64,000 nucleotides of DNA from Quillaja saponaria (Eukaryota > Streptophyta > Magnoliopsida > Fabales > Quillajaceae): positions 2,924,134 to 2,988,133 of the forward strand of contig CM055618.1 of NCBI GenBank assembly GCA_029379385.1, given 5' to 3'. How positions within the stretch are numbered: position 1 is the stretch's first letter; the number at the start of each line of letters is the position of its first letter. This document shows positions 22,090-34,342 of this stretch, one piece after another. The translations under genes were made by a program, and so were the position numbers. Under the pieces are notes generated by a model. It had not been told where the DNA came from, did not search any database, and saw only the letters and a list, made by a program, of their open reading frames with translations.

Positions 22090-22480
22090 CTATAATTAAA
22101 GGCAATATCTACATCTTTCAAATATAGATAAAGAAGGTCATAATATAGATGATAAAAAAAAAAATTGTGTTTACACACAAACTCAGTAACCTTATACTCA
22201 TATACTATTTTCTACTTCTGCACATATGCAAAATTTAAATACATTTGTATTTTTGTATCTGCCAAATAGATGCAACCTATAGATGCTAATAATTGGTTGT
22301 CGTCTATTAGAGTCTGCCATCTAGATGCTGAAATGTAAGAATAGATATTATTGCGTCTGCACCACAGATACAGATACAATTACACATACAACACAATGCA
22401 GAAAATATTTTTTATTTTAGAATTTTACCTGCATCTGTAAAATGTAGATTCAAATAATAAAAAAGCAGAAGTAGATGTTC
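22090..22480. repeat. CACTA left subterminal repeats
   Basis: Repeated short motifs in both orientations: TATCTGCC, AGATGCAACC, AGATGCTAA, AGATGCTG, GTCTGCACC, CAGATACAGATA, GCATCTGTAA. In En/Spm such motifs are binding sites for the TNPA-type protein. The assignment of that role here is inference. Confidence 0.7.
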
Positions 22481-22829
22481 AAAATAATTTAATTTAATTT
22501 TTAATTTATACTTGTTAATACCTACTTTAGGAGAAATTTTTATATTTAAATCCAAATTAAATATAAATAAAAAAAATATATTATATAGAAATCATCATAA
22601 CAATATTATTTACATTAATAATAAATGAAAAAAAATACATAAATCTAAAAATCTTTATTTCCAAATCCTAAGTCTCCATCATATTGAGCTTGTTCGTTAA
22701 CCTAATTAAGGTGTGAAGGCCCGGATGTAATAGGTGAAACTTGAAATAATCAAAATAAATATGTTATAAGTTATACTTAAATTAATATGTTAAAACTCTA
22801 ATTAATTAACTCGGATAAATTAAACAAAA

Positions 22830-25240
22830 ATTTCAAAGTTTTTAACCTTAAGCTAAAAGTTTAGTCTAATATTCTAACCATCGATCTAAATAAATTTTCT
22901 TTTATTCTTATAGGTTTTATTCATCCTCAAGGTGGTGGCGGTACTCCATGAATTTGAAACAGACTTGTATTTGACCGTTTTGCCCTTCGAACCTAAATTT
23001 TCAAAGGTTTTTGCCTTGAAAATCAATATTTGGCCTACTATCTTAACCGTTGATCCAAATATATTTTCATTCTTTCTACAGGTTTTATTTGTCTCTACAG
23101 TTGTGTCGGTAATCCTGAAATCAAAAATAGACTTGTATTTGACGATTTTACCTCCCAAACCCAAGTTTTTAAAGTTTTTGTCTTGAAACTCAAAGTTTGT
23201 TCTACTATTCTATAGATTTTCGTCTCTTCCTATAGTTCTTATTTGTCCCCATGGTTATCTCGGTACTCTTAAAATCCAAAACAGACTTGTATTTGATTGT
23301 TTTGCCCCCCGAAGCTAAGATTTCAAAGTTCTCGCCTTAAAACTCAAAATTTGATGTACTATCCTAACCATTGATCCAAATAGATTTCTGTTTTTTTTTA
23401 CAGGTCTTATTTATCTCCACGGTTATACCAGCTCTCCTAGAATTGAAAATGGATTTGTATTTAACTGTTTTACCCCCTTAACCTAATATTTCAAAGTTTT
23501 TGTCTTGAAACTCTGAGTTTTGGCTAATATTCTAACCATCAATCTAAATGGTTTTTTGTCTCTTCCTACATGTCTTATTCGTCCCCATGGTCATGCTAGT
23601 ACTATTAGAATTCTAAACGAATTAGTATTTGACCATTTTGCCTATCAAACATACACTTGGCAAGTTTTTGCATGTAAACTATAATAAACTAAAATTTTTG
23701 CATTATGAAAATAAAATTAAAAGAATACATACTGAAGATGGTTAAGGTAGAGGTGTCGGAGGCAATGGATGTACCCCAGCATTCTCTAGCTCTTTTCTAA
23801 TCCCAAACAGACTTGTATTTGACCGTTTTACCCTTAGACCCAAATTTGGCAAGTTTTTGCCTTGAAACTCAAAGTTTGATCTAATATTCTAATTGCTAAT
23901 CCAAATGGATTTCTATTTCTTACTATAGGTCTTATTCATTCCCACAATTGTGTGTTACTCCCATAATCCGAAACAGACTTGTATTTGACCATTCTGCCTA
24001 CTCAAACCTAAGTTTTCAAAGTTTTTGCCTTGAAACTTAAAGTTTGGTCTATTATCCTAGCCATTGATCTAAATAGATTTTTGTTTCTTCTTACAAGTCT
24101 TATTTGTCCCCATAGTCATATCGTTACTTTTGAAATCCAAAATGGACTTGTATTTGACCATTTTGCCCACCGAACCCATGTTTTCCAAGTTTTTGCCTTA
24201 AAACCTAAAATTTGGCCTACTATCCTAACCGCTTATCCAAATAGGTTTCTGTTTCTTTCTACAGATTTTATTCATCCCACAATTGATCCTATACTCCTGA
24301 AATCCAAAATGGAGTTGTATTTGATTGTTTTGCTCCTCGAACTAGTCTTTTTCAAAGTTTTTGTTTTGAAACTCAAAGTTTAGTCTATTAACCTAACCAT
24401 TAATCCAAATAGATTTTCGTTTCTTCTTACAGGTCTTATTCATTATCAAGGTCAAGCCGGTACTTCTGAAACTTGAAACGGACTTGTATTTGACCATTTT
24501 TTCTCTCGAACTTAAGTTTCTCAAGTTTTTGTTTAGTTTTTCAAGTTTTTGCTTTGAAACTCAAAGTTTGATCTAATATCCTAAACGTCGATTCAAATAA
24601 CTTTTTGTTTCTTCTTATAGGTATTATTCGTTCTCACGGTCATGCTTGTACTTCTGAAATTTGAAATAAACTTGTATTTAACCGTTTTGCCCTTAAGCCT
24701 AAAATTAACAAGTTTTTGCCTTGAAACTTAAAATTAAGTCTAACATCCTAACCTTTGATCCAAATGAATTTTTGTTTCTTTCTACAGGTCTTATTCATCC
24801 TCACAGTCATGTTGGTATTTCTAGGTTGCAAGACAGATTTGTATTTAACAGTTTTGCCCCCCAAATCCAAACTTAGCAAGTTTTTATCATGAAACTAAGT
24901 TTTTATCTTGAAACTTAGTGTTTGGCCTAAAATACTAACCATTGATCTAATTGGATTTCTATTTTTTCCTACAGGTCTTATTCATCCCCATGGTTGTGTT
25001 GATACTACCAAAATCCTAAACGAACTAGTATTTGACTTTTTTGCCCTCTAAGGACAAGTTTTTTTTTTCTTAAAAAGTCAAAATTGGCCTAAAGCCGTAA
25101 TCGTTGATTCAATTGGATTTTTATTTTTTCATACAGGTCTTATTCATCCCTATGATTGTTCCTGTACTACTGAAATCTTAAATGGAATAGTATTTGATTG
25201 TTTTTCCCGTCGAACCCAAATTTGGCAAGTTTATGCATGT
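22830..25240 (+). repeat. Tandem array of about 14 monomers (~150-190 bp) with 3' splice-site-like cores
   Basis: Each monomer contains a conserved ACTTGTATTTGACCGTTTTG-like segment. Copies start near 22966, 23131, 23284, 23443, 23615, 23812, 23970, 24145, 24312, 24480, 24671, 24836, 25025 and 25190. A segment near TTTTTGCCTTGAAACTCAAA follows, then TATCCTAACC, about 25 bases, a pyrimidine tract and ACAGGTCTTATTC. Monomers differ by about 10-25 percent by eye. A non-repeat spacer (AAAATAAAATTAAAAGAATA.. to ATGTACCC) appears twice, at about 23705 and 25268, so the array also grew by a larger duplication. Open frames of up to 117 codons here are a by-product of the periodicity. Confidence 0.85.
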
Positions 25241-25434
25241 AAACTATAATAAACTAAAAATTTTGCATTATGAAAATAAAATTAAAAGAATACATACTAA
25301 AGACAGTTAAGGTGGTGGTGTCAGAGGCAGTGGATGTACCCTAGCTTTCTCTTAATTAACTCTTGTACAAGCTACTGCGGAGCTGTAAGTAGTGGTGGCA
25401 GAAGTTACGAACCTGCGACTTCACCCAGTACTTG

Positions 25435-27030
25435 CTAGGAGTTGATATAACCCCTAAAGCGGTAGATGTGGCCCTTCTTCTTGCCGCCAACTAGCTTCAC
25501 AAAAAGAGCTAGGTCACTCATGGGGGCCTCGATAGGTGCAATAGGTGTTTCAACACTATCCTGCTGGCTGGTTCTAGATTGCCCTATTTCCACTGCCTTT
25601 AAAGCCTTAAACTTCTCTTGCAAATGAAAACCAATTATGTAAGTAACATTAAAATACAACTATTTAAACAAAAAAGATAAATAATATTAACATTGATGGC
25701 CTTCAACTTCGTGTCAACAAATTCACTGGACTTTCTCTTGTGAGTGCAGTCGAAAACCTCAATAACTGTTGGTTCTCGACCTAACTCTTTCTTTTGTATA
25801 AAAAATTTAATAATATTGGTTAAAAAGGTTGTAATACAAATTCATAACTAATACTTATTAAATAAAATGTTGCTAACTAGTCACTTCTAGTGAATAACTG
25901 TGTTGACGGAGCCAGATGCATGGTGAATAAGTTCACCACCTACTCGCCTATTCACTATTATCATCCGGGAACACCTCTAGAACACCCACTTGTCACACAA
26001 CGACTCACACCAATTTTGTTGGTTCGAATCTGGGCACCTATCCTCCTTTTAAGCAAGTGGATCTGATGGCTACTTCTGACTTAATTAGGAATACAAGCTT
26101 CTAGAATAAATCACTGAATCTCTTTGCGGCTGCTACATCAAACACAGGTTGAGATGTAGCTCTCTGCTCGGGAAGGATCCTAAACTGTCTTTGTAGTATA
26201 AATTACAGAACAAAAGCAGGTTGTGAGTTATTTAACAGCATATTAAAATAAAATTAAAACTTCAACAATTATATAATTGAACTTACCATAAAATCATTAT
26301 AGCATAAGATCTTCATGTCTTCCGGGAACTTCAGGTAATGGAAGAGTGAATCTGGAAGGTGGTTTATGATAATAACAGAAATGGTAGTGCCTAAATTCAT
26401 GTCCTTGGGGTCGTCTTCAATAAATGTTCTATAATACAAACAAAAAGAAACGAATTTTAGTAAAATACAAGGTATAAAAACAACTAAATACAAATATAGA
26501 GATAATTTACTTGTTTCTAGTTATATGGATGAGTGGGAGACCCTCCTCATTATCATGTGGAAGGACAATCTTATCCTTGCCCTTTTTCCCCTCTGTGCGC
26601 CAACAAAACCATATACTCAACGACGTTGCCCACTTTATAAGGGATGTCGTCCTATGCACGAGGCTTAAGATACGCCTTATACTCGACATTATGATCATGA
26701 TTTGAAGCTATAATACAAATAGAGTACATGAAAAACAATGAAGTTCTTAAAAACAAAATAAATTAGAAAATTTACTATTAAACTTGAAATTATAACTTAC
26801 ATGTTGATGCAGATCCTAAGCTCGATAGGATCTGATCTGAGCCATGTCATCAAGGTTCCGGATCTGCTCCGAGGATGAAGAAAGTAACGGAACAAAGACT
26901 GTGGCAGTTGTAGATAGAGATGGAGCTGTTGAGGTAGACGGAGATAGAGCTACCGTTGATATGGATGACAAATAAGATAAATGTCCATGAAGTCCTCGAA
27001 GATGGGTAAGACATTCTCTAGGCACGACTA
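25435..27030 (-). pseudogene. CACTA transposase-associated gene (Transposase_24 / TNPA-like), degraded
   Basis: Minus-strand exon-like blocks separated by AT-rich introns. In transcription order: a Ser/Thr-rich block (27025-26816), a basic block (26698-26507), and a block with DLNLG-type text and LPDSLFHYLKFPEDMK (26493-26270). Next come a block with FDVAAAKRF (about 26110-26170), one with VIEVFDCTHKRKSSEFVD (about 25710-25770), and the last with EKFKALKAVE, then LFVKLVGGKKKGHIYRF (25659-25435). The VF..THK.K..EFVD and GGKKKG.IY.F motifs are characteristic of the plant En/Spm Transposase_24 family. Stops interrupt several blocks. It would encode a DNA-binding accessory protein for transposition, not the catalytic transposase. 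Exon borders are not resolved. Confidence 0.65.
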
Positions 27031-27099
27031 TAACAAAACTAAGGGCACTAAATCAGAAGAAAAAAAAAAAAAAATAGAATCTACCTCTCATTCACACTC

Positions 27100-29560
27100 A
27101 ATGCATGCAACCTAACAAAAATAGAAATTAAAACAACTAAAAAAGCAAAACAACATTTATCTAACATAACCAACTTCTTCTATTTATAGTAAGCAATATG
27201 TACATAATACATTAAAACCCACCTCAGCTAAGCATTTCACAAATCTAAAAATCACAAGTGATCTATTACATCTAGACATAGTGTTAGGATTTCCCACTTA
27301 GCCATTCAATAGTCTCACAAACAGAGTGAAACAAACAAAACACAAAGATTTTCCTCTAAAAAGGAAAGAGATATTGAGGTACTGCTTATTTAGAACAAAC
27401 ATCTGATATGATTTCTCTTTGGTTTGGTTTTGATCCACCTAAAGAATATAAATTGACCCTTTTGTCTTTGCCTTACATACAACAATGTAAAGCCAGTAGT
27501 TATGTTAATGTCAATCAAACAAATTTCCTTTCCATTAAATATCCATAAAAAAAGGCCATCACTTGCATAGACTAGACAAATTTGAATCACTATGTTGTCA
27601 ATATATATACTAGGAGTTGCTAGTTTAAGCAGTAAATAAGTTTATACAATTCAATGAGTATACTTCAGAAAAATCATTAAATATACAACTAAGCATGTCT
27701 TGCTTGTCAGACACATACAAGTCCAACAAATTTTAAAAAGAGAGCTTGAATACAAAAATAATAATAATAATAATAAGATTACTAACTTCATCAATGGAAA
27801 AAAAAAACAAAAAGAAAAACCATAAAGGAATACATTAAAAAGAGAAGTAGAAGACAACAAATAGGAGAGTTTACTACTGCATAAATTTAATATACAAAAA
27901 ACAATTAGCAAATTGATGCTTTGGACATGAAGATATTAAATCCAATGGAAAAAATACATAAACAAAATGTACATTTGTGATGATGGACAAAATAGAAAGA
28001 AAAAAAGTCACAAGAATGCTTGATTAGACCAAAAAAAAAAAAGGAGAAAAGAAAGATGGAATAAGCTATGCATACAATTACATATATAAAGCTATTGAGA
28101 AATAACTAATAAACTAAACCTGTTTAAGATATATTGAGGAAGATCAAAAGATTATGACATTTTTAAGGCTAACAAACATACACGGATGCAAAATACAATT
28201 AAGTCAATGGTATCACTTTTTACTATGCAAAAATAGTACTATTTTTACAAGACAAAAACTAATATAGGTAATAAAGTACAAAATACTAAGTTATTGTTTG
28301 TATAACTCAATTGAGCATTGGAGAGGAAACACAGTCATTTAATTGTTTTAAGACAGTTTGATACCATTTTATTACATTGAACTTAACTTTGAGTGTAAAT
28401 GGTCATGCATAGAAATTCAAAGTTCAATGTCTACAAACCTAGATTCAATTAAGTGTTGCAAAATGAAACCATGATAAATAGAGGCTGCCATGAAACTTTG
28501 TTTGAAAGCCTTATTCTCAAAGACACACACAGACTCATACAATTACAATTAGTAACACCACTGAACTTTGTCAATGTTACCACTTATTATTATATTGTAG
28601 TATTATTTATACCCCAGAAAAATAATCAAATAAGCGCTACTATCATTACCACCACCACCACTAACACAAGGTAGAACATGATTGACATATTGAATATCAT
28701 AGGCATGTGACTTATCACCGCCACTAACCAAAATCTCTTATTACAAGTGAAAAGGATGAATATGAGTAAATGGAGGGAGGACTAGCATTGCAAGAGGTCA
28801 GTAACAATGCAAAAGTCGTAAACAAAAAGTATGCTTTAAATATAGTTAAAAAAATGAGGCAGGATTAACTCATATGCTTCAAAATTTTCACTCAATGTAT
28901 TTAGATTTTAGATATGCTTAAAAAATTAGTGAATGCAAGTAATATATAGATATCTTTCCATATGCATCAAAGTCCAAAACATGCCACTCTCACCCCCCCC
29001 CCCCCCTTCCCCAAAGACCCTTTTCCCTATCACCATTAATGATCAATTTGCTGCCAGAAATTGAAATGGCAGAAAAAAAAAAAAACATGAACTGAATTGA
29101 AGATCTAGGATTAAGCAAGCAAGTTAACATCAGGAAGTTAACTTAAGTGCATAAAGAAGATAATGAGAGTACTTGCAAGAAAGATATAAAGATTCTAAAG
29201 AATAAACAAGTACCCTTGTAACTACCCAATCAACTATCCATAAGCATGAATTTAAATTTTGCTTATCATCTTCAATATCTCCTTAAAATAAATGGCATAA
29301 ACAAATTGATATCTCCTTAAAATAAATAGCATAAACAAATTGGAACATACCTAGGTAAAAGGCAATAGGATCAAGCTTGAGTAGAAGTATTGGCAGAGAG
29401 TTGCAGAGTATTTATGGCAAGAAAGTAATGGGAGCTCGAGTTGTAGAACAAGAAAGGAAAAGAAGGAAGAAAGAAAAGAAATATGCAGGCTAAGTTTTAA
29501 TTTGGACGCAAATATTTTAAGTGGTAGACTCAAGTAAAATTAATTTTTCAATAAAAAATT
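27100..29560. other. Non-coding interior of the CACTA element
   Basis: AT-rich DNA without convincing coding frames. It holds an (AAT)n run near 27757-27776, a 14-base C run (28993-29006), and a tandem pair of 34-bp units near 29274-29341 (ATATCTCCTTAAAATAAAT.GC..). Confidence 0.5.
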
Positions 29561-29827
29561 ATTCCTATCTACATCCAGAAAATGCAGATGCAAATAAAAA
29601 CACACTAACATAGATACCTTCGTGAAATATGGAGCGAAAATTAATCAATTTCTACATTTATGTTAAGAGTATCAACGTCTGGGGTATAATTTTTTTAATA
29701 ATTATTTGCATCTATAGGTATGCAGACTTAAAAAATATGATTACAGGTGCATATATTACTTATCTGTGTCTGCTCTTTCTGAGTCTGCAATATTGTAAAC
29801 AGAGATGTGATTATTTCTTGTAGAGTG
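29560..29827. repeat. CACTA right subterminal repeats and terminus
   Basis: CTACATCCAG, GCAGATGCAAAT, TAGATACC, TTGCATCTATAGG, ATGCAGACTT, CAGGTGCAT, ATCTGTGTCTGC and GAGTCTGC lead to the terminal TTTCTTGTAGAGTG. These are the same motif family as at the left end. Confidence 0.7.
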
Positions 29828-29830
29828 TAA
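29828..29830. repeat. CACTA target-site duplication (TAA), right
   Basis: TAA directly after the terminal GTG; pairs with 22087-22089. Confidence 0.6.
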
Positions 29831-31800
29831 CCTTGAACAAATGGTGTGACCGAAAGGCGTAATTGTATCTTTAAGACATGATAGGAAATATGATGAGTAT
29901 GTTAAACTTACCTAAACACTTTTCGGGAGAAGCCCTTAAAACTGTCTTGTACATCCTTATTATAACTCATTGTAAATCAATGCCTCAAACACATTTTGAG
30001 TTGTAAATTAAGAGAAAGCCTAGCTTGAACTATTTTTATGACTAGAGGTGTTTAGCTGAAGTAATAATATATAACCTAAATAAGAAAAAAAATTGACTCC
30101 AGATCTACCTATTGTTACTTTATTGGTTATCCATATCATTCTAAGGGATACAAGTTCTTTCCATGAGTAGAATCAATATAGTAGAATCTCACACTGCTAA
30201 ATTCTTAGTGTTTGACTAATAGAGTTGGTAAGGTATTTAACTACTAGTCAAGAGAGAAAAATAAGGTTGTCACCGTTCCTTCACATGTCTTGTTAAAACC
30301 ACATCACCTGCCTATGTGGTGAGAGTAGATGGTAGGGGGGAAGTTATGAATAAATTGAAATTGTATCACTTGTTTTCGATAAAATTATCATACTTGTTCT
30401 TATATAGTTCCTCAACATCAGATGTAGTTACAAAAGCACTTCTCAAAAGTTCCAAAAGGCATAGAAGGCCTTCTATTTATGATGACTTCATAATGTGTTT
30501 ATGTGAGATTGATTATAACATTGGTCAACAACCTTACTACATATGTAAATGATGTCTTTAGTCCACTGCTAGATATATGGATTGATGCCATGTGAGATGT
30601 GATGTAATCCATGACACATAATGATATATGGGTGTTGATTGAACTTCTATAGAGTGGTGTACTCATTGGGAACAAATAAGTTTGTAAGACAAAGAATGAT
30701 TCAAAAAGGGAGATGTAGTGTTTAAAAGTAAAACTTGTAACCGAGAGTTTCACTTAAACAAAATGTGTGATTTTAATGAGGCTTTCTCTCCTATCTCAAC
30801 CCAAAAAAAAAAAAAAATTCCCTCTTTAAGGGTGATTATGGCCTCAGTGACTCATTCTAATCTTTAGTTACTTCAGATGGATGTGAAATTTTTTTTCTTT
30901 AATGGAAACCTTACAAAGAAAGTTTACATAGTACAATGTGAAGGTTTCAAAAAGGATAAAGGAAAGCATCTTGTTTTTATCTCTTGGTTTTATTGAGAAT
31001 AACATTGATCAATCAATAATTCTTAAGGTCAGTAAGAGCAAGTTTATCATATTAGTTTAGTTTGTTGATGATATCTTGCTTGATATTGATTTATTTCATA
31101 AGACAAAGTTGGTATTGTCTAAGACATTTGACATGAAGGATCTTGGAGTGGCATTTTTTGTTCTTGGTATTGAGATTAGGATAAGTCTCACTTTTGTTAA
31201 GTCTTTCCCAATAAGCCTATATTGATCGAGTTTCAACAGGTTTAATATGCATAAATGCAAGTCTGGGGAGCTACCGATGGTTAGAAGTGACAAGTCCAGT
31301 TTGGATTAGTGTCTCGGGAATGAGTCTCGGAGAGAGTCCCTGAAAAATATGCCTTATGGTAATGTAGTCGGGAGCTTGTTGTATACTTAGTTTTCACTGG
31401 GCCTAACATTGCTTTTGTAGTGGGAGTTATTGGCACAATCAAAACCAAGACTAAAGCATTAGGTTATTGCAAAGAGAATTATGAGGCCTTTACAGAGAAC
31501 CTAAGACTTTTTGCTAGTGCATAGAAAGGTTGATTGCCTTCAATTAATTGATTACTTTGTTTTTGACTTAGCTAGTTGCAAAGATGATTTTAAATCCACT
31601 TCAAGATATATTTTCATATTAACTTTGGGAGCTGTATCTTGGAATAGTTTCAAGAAAAAGCTTCTTCCATTATGTAAGCTGAGTTTATTGCTTGTTATGG
31701 AGCATCCAAGCATGGTGTGTGGTTGAACAATATGATAACTTATCTTAGAATGGTTAACTCAGTCTCTAGACCTTTTAAGATTTATTTATAAGCAAAATAG
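29831..31800 (+). pseudogene. Ty1/copia integrase end, reverse transcriptase and RNase H, heavily mutated
   Basis: Continues the element broken at 22089. Integrase resumes with TNGVTERRN (about 29836-29862). Then come FSGEALKTVLYIL (about 29922-29960), the linker RHRRPSIYDDF (about 30460-30492) and EAFSPIST (about 30778-30802). RT has QMDVKFFF.NGNLT (about 30868-30912) and the catalytic FVDDIL (31061-31078). DMKDLGVA..VLGIEI follows (about 31129-31170). RNase H shows KSTSRYIF and GAVSWNSF (31582-31650), with relics to about 31800. Stops and frameshifts occur throughout. No 3' LTR was recognised before the next element at 32029. Confidence 0.78.
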
Positions 31801-32028
31801 GTGTAATTCATCGTATGCACACATAACTGAATAATAAAATTTTCCTTAAGATCACTAGGCGAATCAAATAATCATGTAATAAAAAAATAAGATTAATTAC
31901 TAACCTTTGAAGCTTTATTGATGCAGCTAGTTTGATTGTTTAATAACATGCTTTTCGTCAATCTGTAACACCAAGTTTTATACAAAAATCAGACATAAAT
32001 CTCATTAAGTAGGACTTCCAATCATATA

Positions 32029-33065
32029 TGATGCGTGCCGAAAGCACCAATTAAAATTCTTTACTTTAATTTATCTTTTTTCGATAGGGTAAATAAAGGT
32101 CAATTGCACGATGAGTTGAATTTAACAAATTTGTACAAAATATAAATTCTAATTCGAATGTCTATAAAACAAAAGGATTTTTTTTTTTTTATTGTATACT
32201 AAAATTAAAATTAAATGGACAAACAATTAATAGAGAAGGCTTCCAATAAATAATGAGCTATCCACCGTGAGATTTGATGTTGATCATTAATCAAAATTAT
32301 TTAATCATTCATTCAAATATTCAACCTAGAATATCAAAAGCTCTGATATTTCTTTGTTCATTGTTAATTAAAAACAGGCTTTTTGAATAATCTCTTGCTA
32401 TTAGATAACTTTAAATGTGTTCTTAAGATTTAATTTAATGCAGCTCTAAGTATTAGAAAGATAGCTGAAGCTAAACAACAACCACATAGGCTCGGTTTAT
32501 TTAACTTAGTCCATGTTCATCACAACAATTATAAACTACTATTCACTACCTATGTTAGAATCATCAAGTAATTACGGACCTGATTCTCCTAAACTAGCAA
32601 TAGGTCATAAAGTTTAATCAACTAGTTGCACACCTAAGTAATAAAACCTATAACCATGACAATTATAGTAGAACATAACATATTTGAATTGAATAATTAA
32701 ACTACAATGAAGATCAAATCAGATCTTGCAATGCAATCCCACGACTTTAATCCACATTTTAATCTAAAAAAAGGAATTTAGCAGCTCATAATAAAAGCAA
32801 AAACAAGAAAGAAATTCTAAAAACTTTTAATGAGTATTGAAAAACTGATATCCAAAACTCTCCTAAGCTAAAAGTATTTATAGACTAATTTAGTAGAGAG
32901 AAAATAACTCATGGAATTCTAGCTTAACTTGAATCCTTATTGGATTGGAGTCTTTAGTGGTTGCGATCTCTTCTTAGATTAGGATTCCTAATTTGTCTTG
33001 AAAGTATGTCCAAAAGCAAGATCCTCTTTGTTTTTCCTCATACAAATCTGATTAGGAAGTTTATC
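32029..33065 (-). mobile_element. 3' LTR of a minus-strand Ty3/gypsy element
   Basis: Long direct repeat of 35441-37045 (minus the MITE in that copy). Minus-strand end is ..GGCACGCATCA at 32029. The other border is near 33065, where both LTRs share AAACTTCCTAATCA..TTTGTATGAGG. Shared landmarks include GGGTAAATA.AGGTC, GAAGGCTTC.AATAAA and TTGCTATTA.A.AAC.TT.AA. Short homopolymer differences separate the two copies. Confidence 0.8.
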
Positions 33066-34334
33066 TAGGATCCTCTTGCTTCACAGGCACCTCTTGAACA
33101 AATTCTATAAGCTTGGGTTATTGCAAGTTCCCTGCAACCATTTGGCACACAAGAGATGTTAAACTAGCAATTTGTTATTCCAATGAAGATGTACTTATCT
33201 CATCAACTTTTTGTGGTGAGGGCTCATGTAGTTGCTAAATTATTGAGAATTGGCAGCAATATTTGAAATCAAGTTCTTGGCAGCTTCCAATGTTTAATCC
33301 ACTAATGCTCTTCCAATTGACTCATCAATCTTGCTCCAATCTGTTGGATGGAGTAGTTTATAAAAGTATTAGATCAACAGTTGGTCACTGATTTGATGAT
33401 GTAGGAAGCTTGCATATAGCTTATTAAAATGCTCCTAATACTCACACAATGATTTTCAATTGTATGTCTGATTCCATAAATTTCCATTCTAATGTTGAAA
33501 GCTCGCAAAGCTGAGGAATACTTCTCCAATAATAACTTTTTTATTTTAGTCCATGTGCTTATGGATCGTGATGGTAACTAATAGAGCTAATCTTCGGTGT
33601 CTGCTAAAGAGAATGAAAAAGCCTTAAGCTTGATTTTCTCTTCAAAAATCCCAGTAGGCTTCAAGCTTGAACAAACCACATGAAACTTCTCTAAGTGTTT
33701 TTGAGGATCTTCCCCTTCAAGGCCATGAAAAGTTGGCAAAAGATGGATTAGATCAGATTTCAATTCAAAAGCAACCTCAAATGTAGGATATTCAATGCAA
33801 AGCAATTGTTGATTTAGATATGGAGCTGCTAACTCCTTGAGGGTTTGGTTTGTATTATAATCAATGCTTTCAAATTCTGATGAATGGGATGAGTAGTGAT
33901 AACTCTTGGAAATATAGTTATTTTATATACTTTTATTCATATTAATTTAACTATGTTTTAGAGTTTTAGTTAGTTTTGCTTAGTTTTCAGTCAAATCCTA
34001 ATTGATTCATTATTGTATTAGAATAATGAATCCTAGTTGATTTAGGCTTTGATTAGGTATTTTATATGAGTTATTGTTTATTCTAACATAGTTGGCGTGT
34101 TTTGAAGATCTAATATAAGAAGAGTCTCATTGGAGATCAAACTAGAGACCAAAACCTCTCAAAACGCAGAAGACAGAGTCGCTACCAAGGAGGTTGGTGT
34201 CATTGTGTCAGGATGAATCTAGGAGGGCACCGCGGCACAAAGTTTGCTAATGTTCTTGTTTCGTCCATTTTTGAGGCTGCAGTGCTAGCTAGATTCCTAT
34301 TATGAGTTGAAGTGAAATTGAGGGTTTTTAAGCC

Positions 34335-34342
34335 TATAAAAG
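34335..34342 (+). promoter_or_regulatory. TATA box of the solo LTR
   Basis: TATAAAAG within a GC-richer stretch about 440 bp into the LTR, in the position expected for the U3 promoter. Confidence 0.6.

Larger units (their letters stand above)
22090..29827. mobile_element. CACTA (En/Spm-like) transposon, 7.7 kb, nested in copia integrase
   Basis: The right end reads TTTCTTGTAGAGTG, one base from the classic complement of CACTACAAGAAA. The left end begins CTATAATTAAAGG and appears to have lost its first two bases. Both ends carry many short subterminal repeats around GCATCTG / CAGATGC and TATCTG / CAGATA, typical of CACTA elements. Inside are a 14-copy tandem array and a minus-strand gene of the Transposase_24 type. 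No TNP2 transposase is recognisable, so it is non-autonomous. Excising it together with one TAA leaves the copia integrase text continuous, which fixes both boundaries independently. Confidence 0.85.

Noticed and set aside
22886..24383. Open frames of 84-117 codons on the plus strand and 92 codons on the minus strand
   Set aside because: Generated by the periodic tandem array; not maintained across monomers in one frame.
22830..25240. Possible CRISPR-like or centromeric satellite array
   Set aside because: Monomers are long, diverged and without regular spacers, and the array lies inside a CACTA element with defined ends.
27390..27911. Minus-strand open frames of 66 and 86 codons in the CACTA interior
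   Set aside because: Low-complexity, hydrophobic translations from AT-rich DNA, no motif and no exon-like borders.
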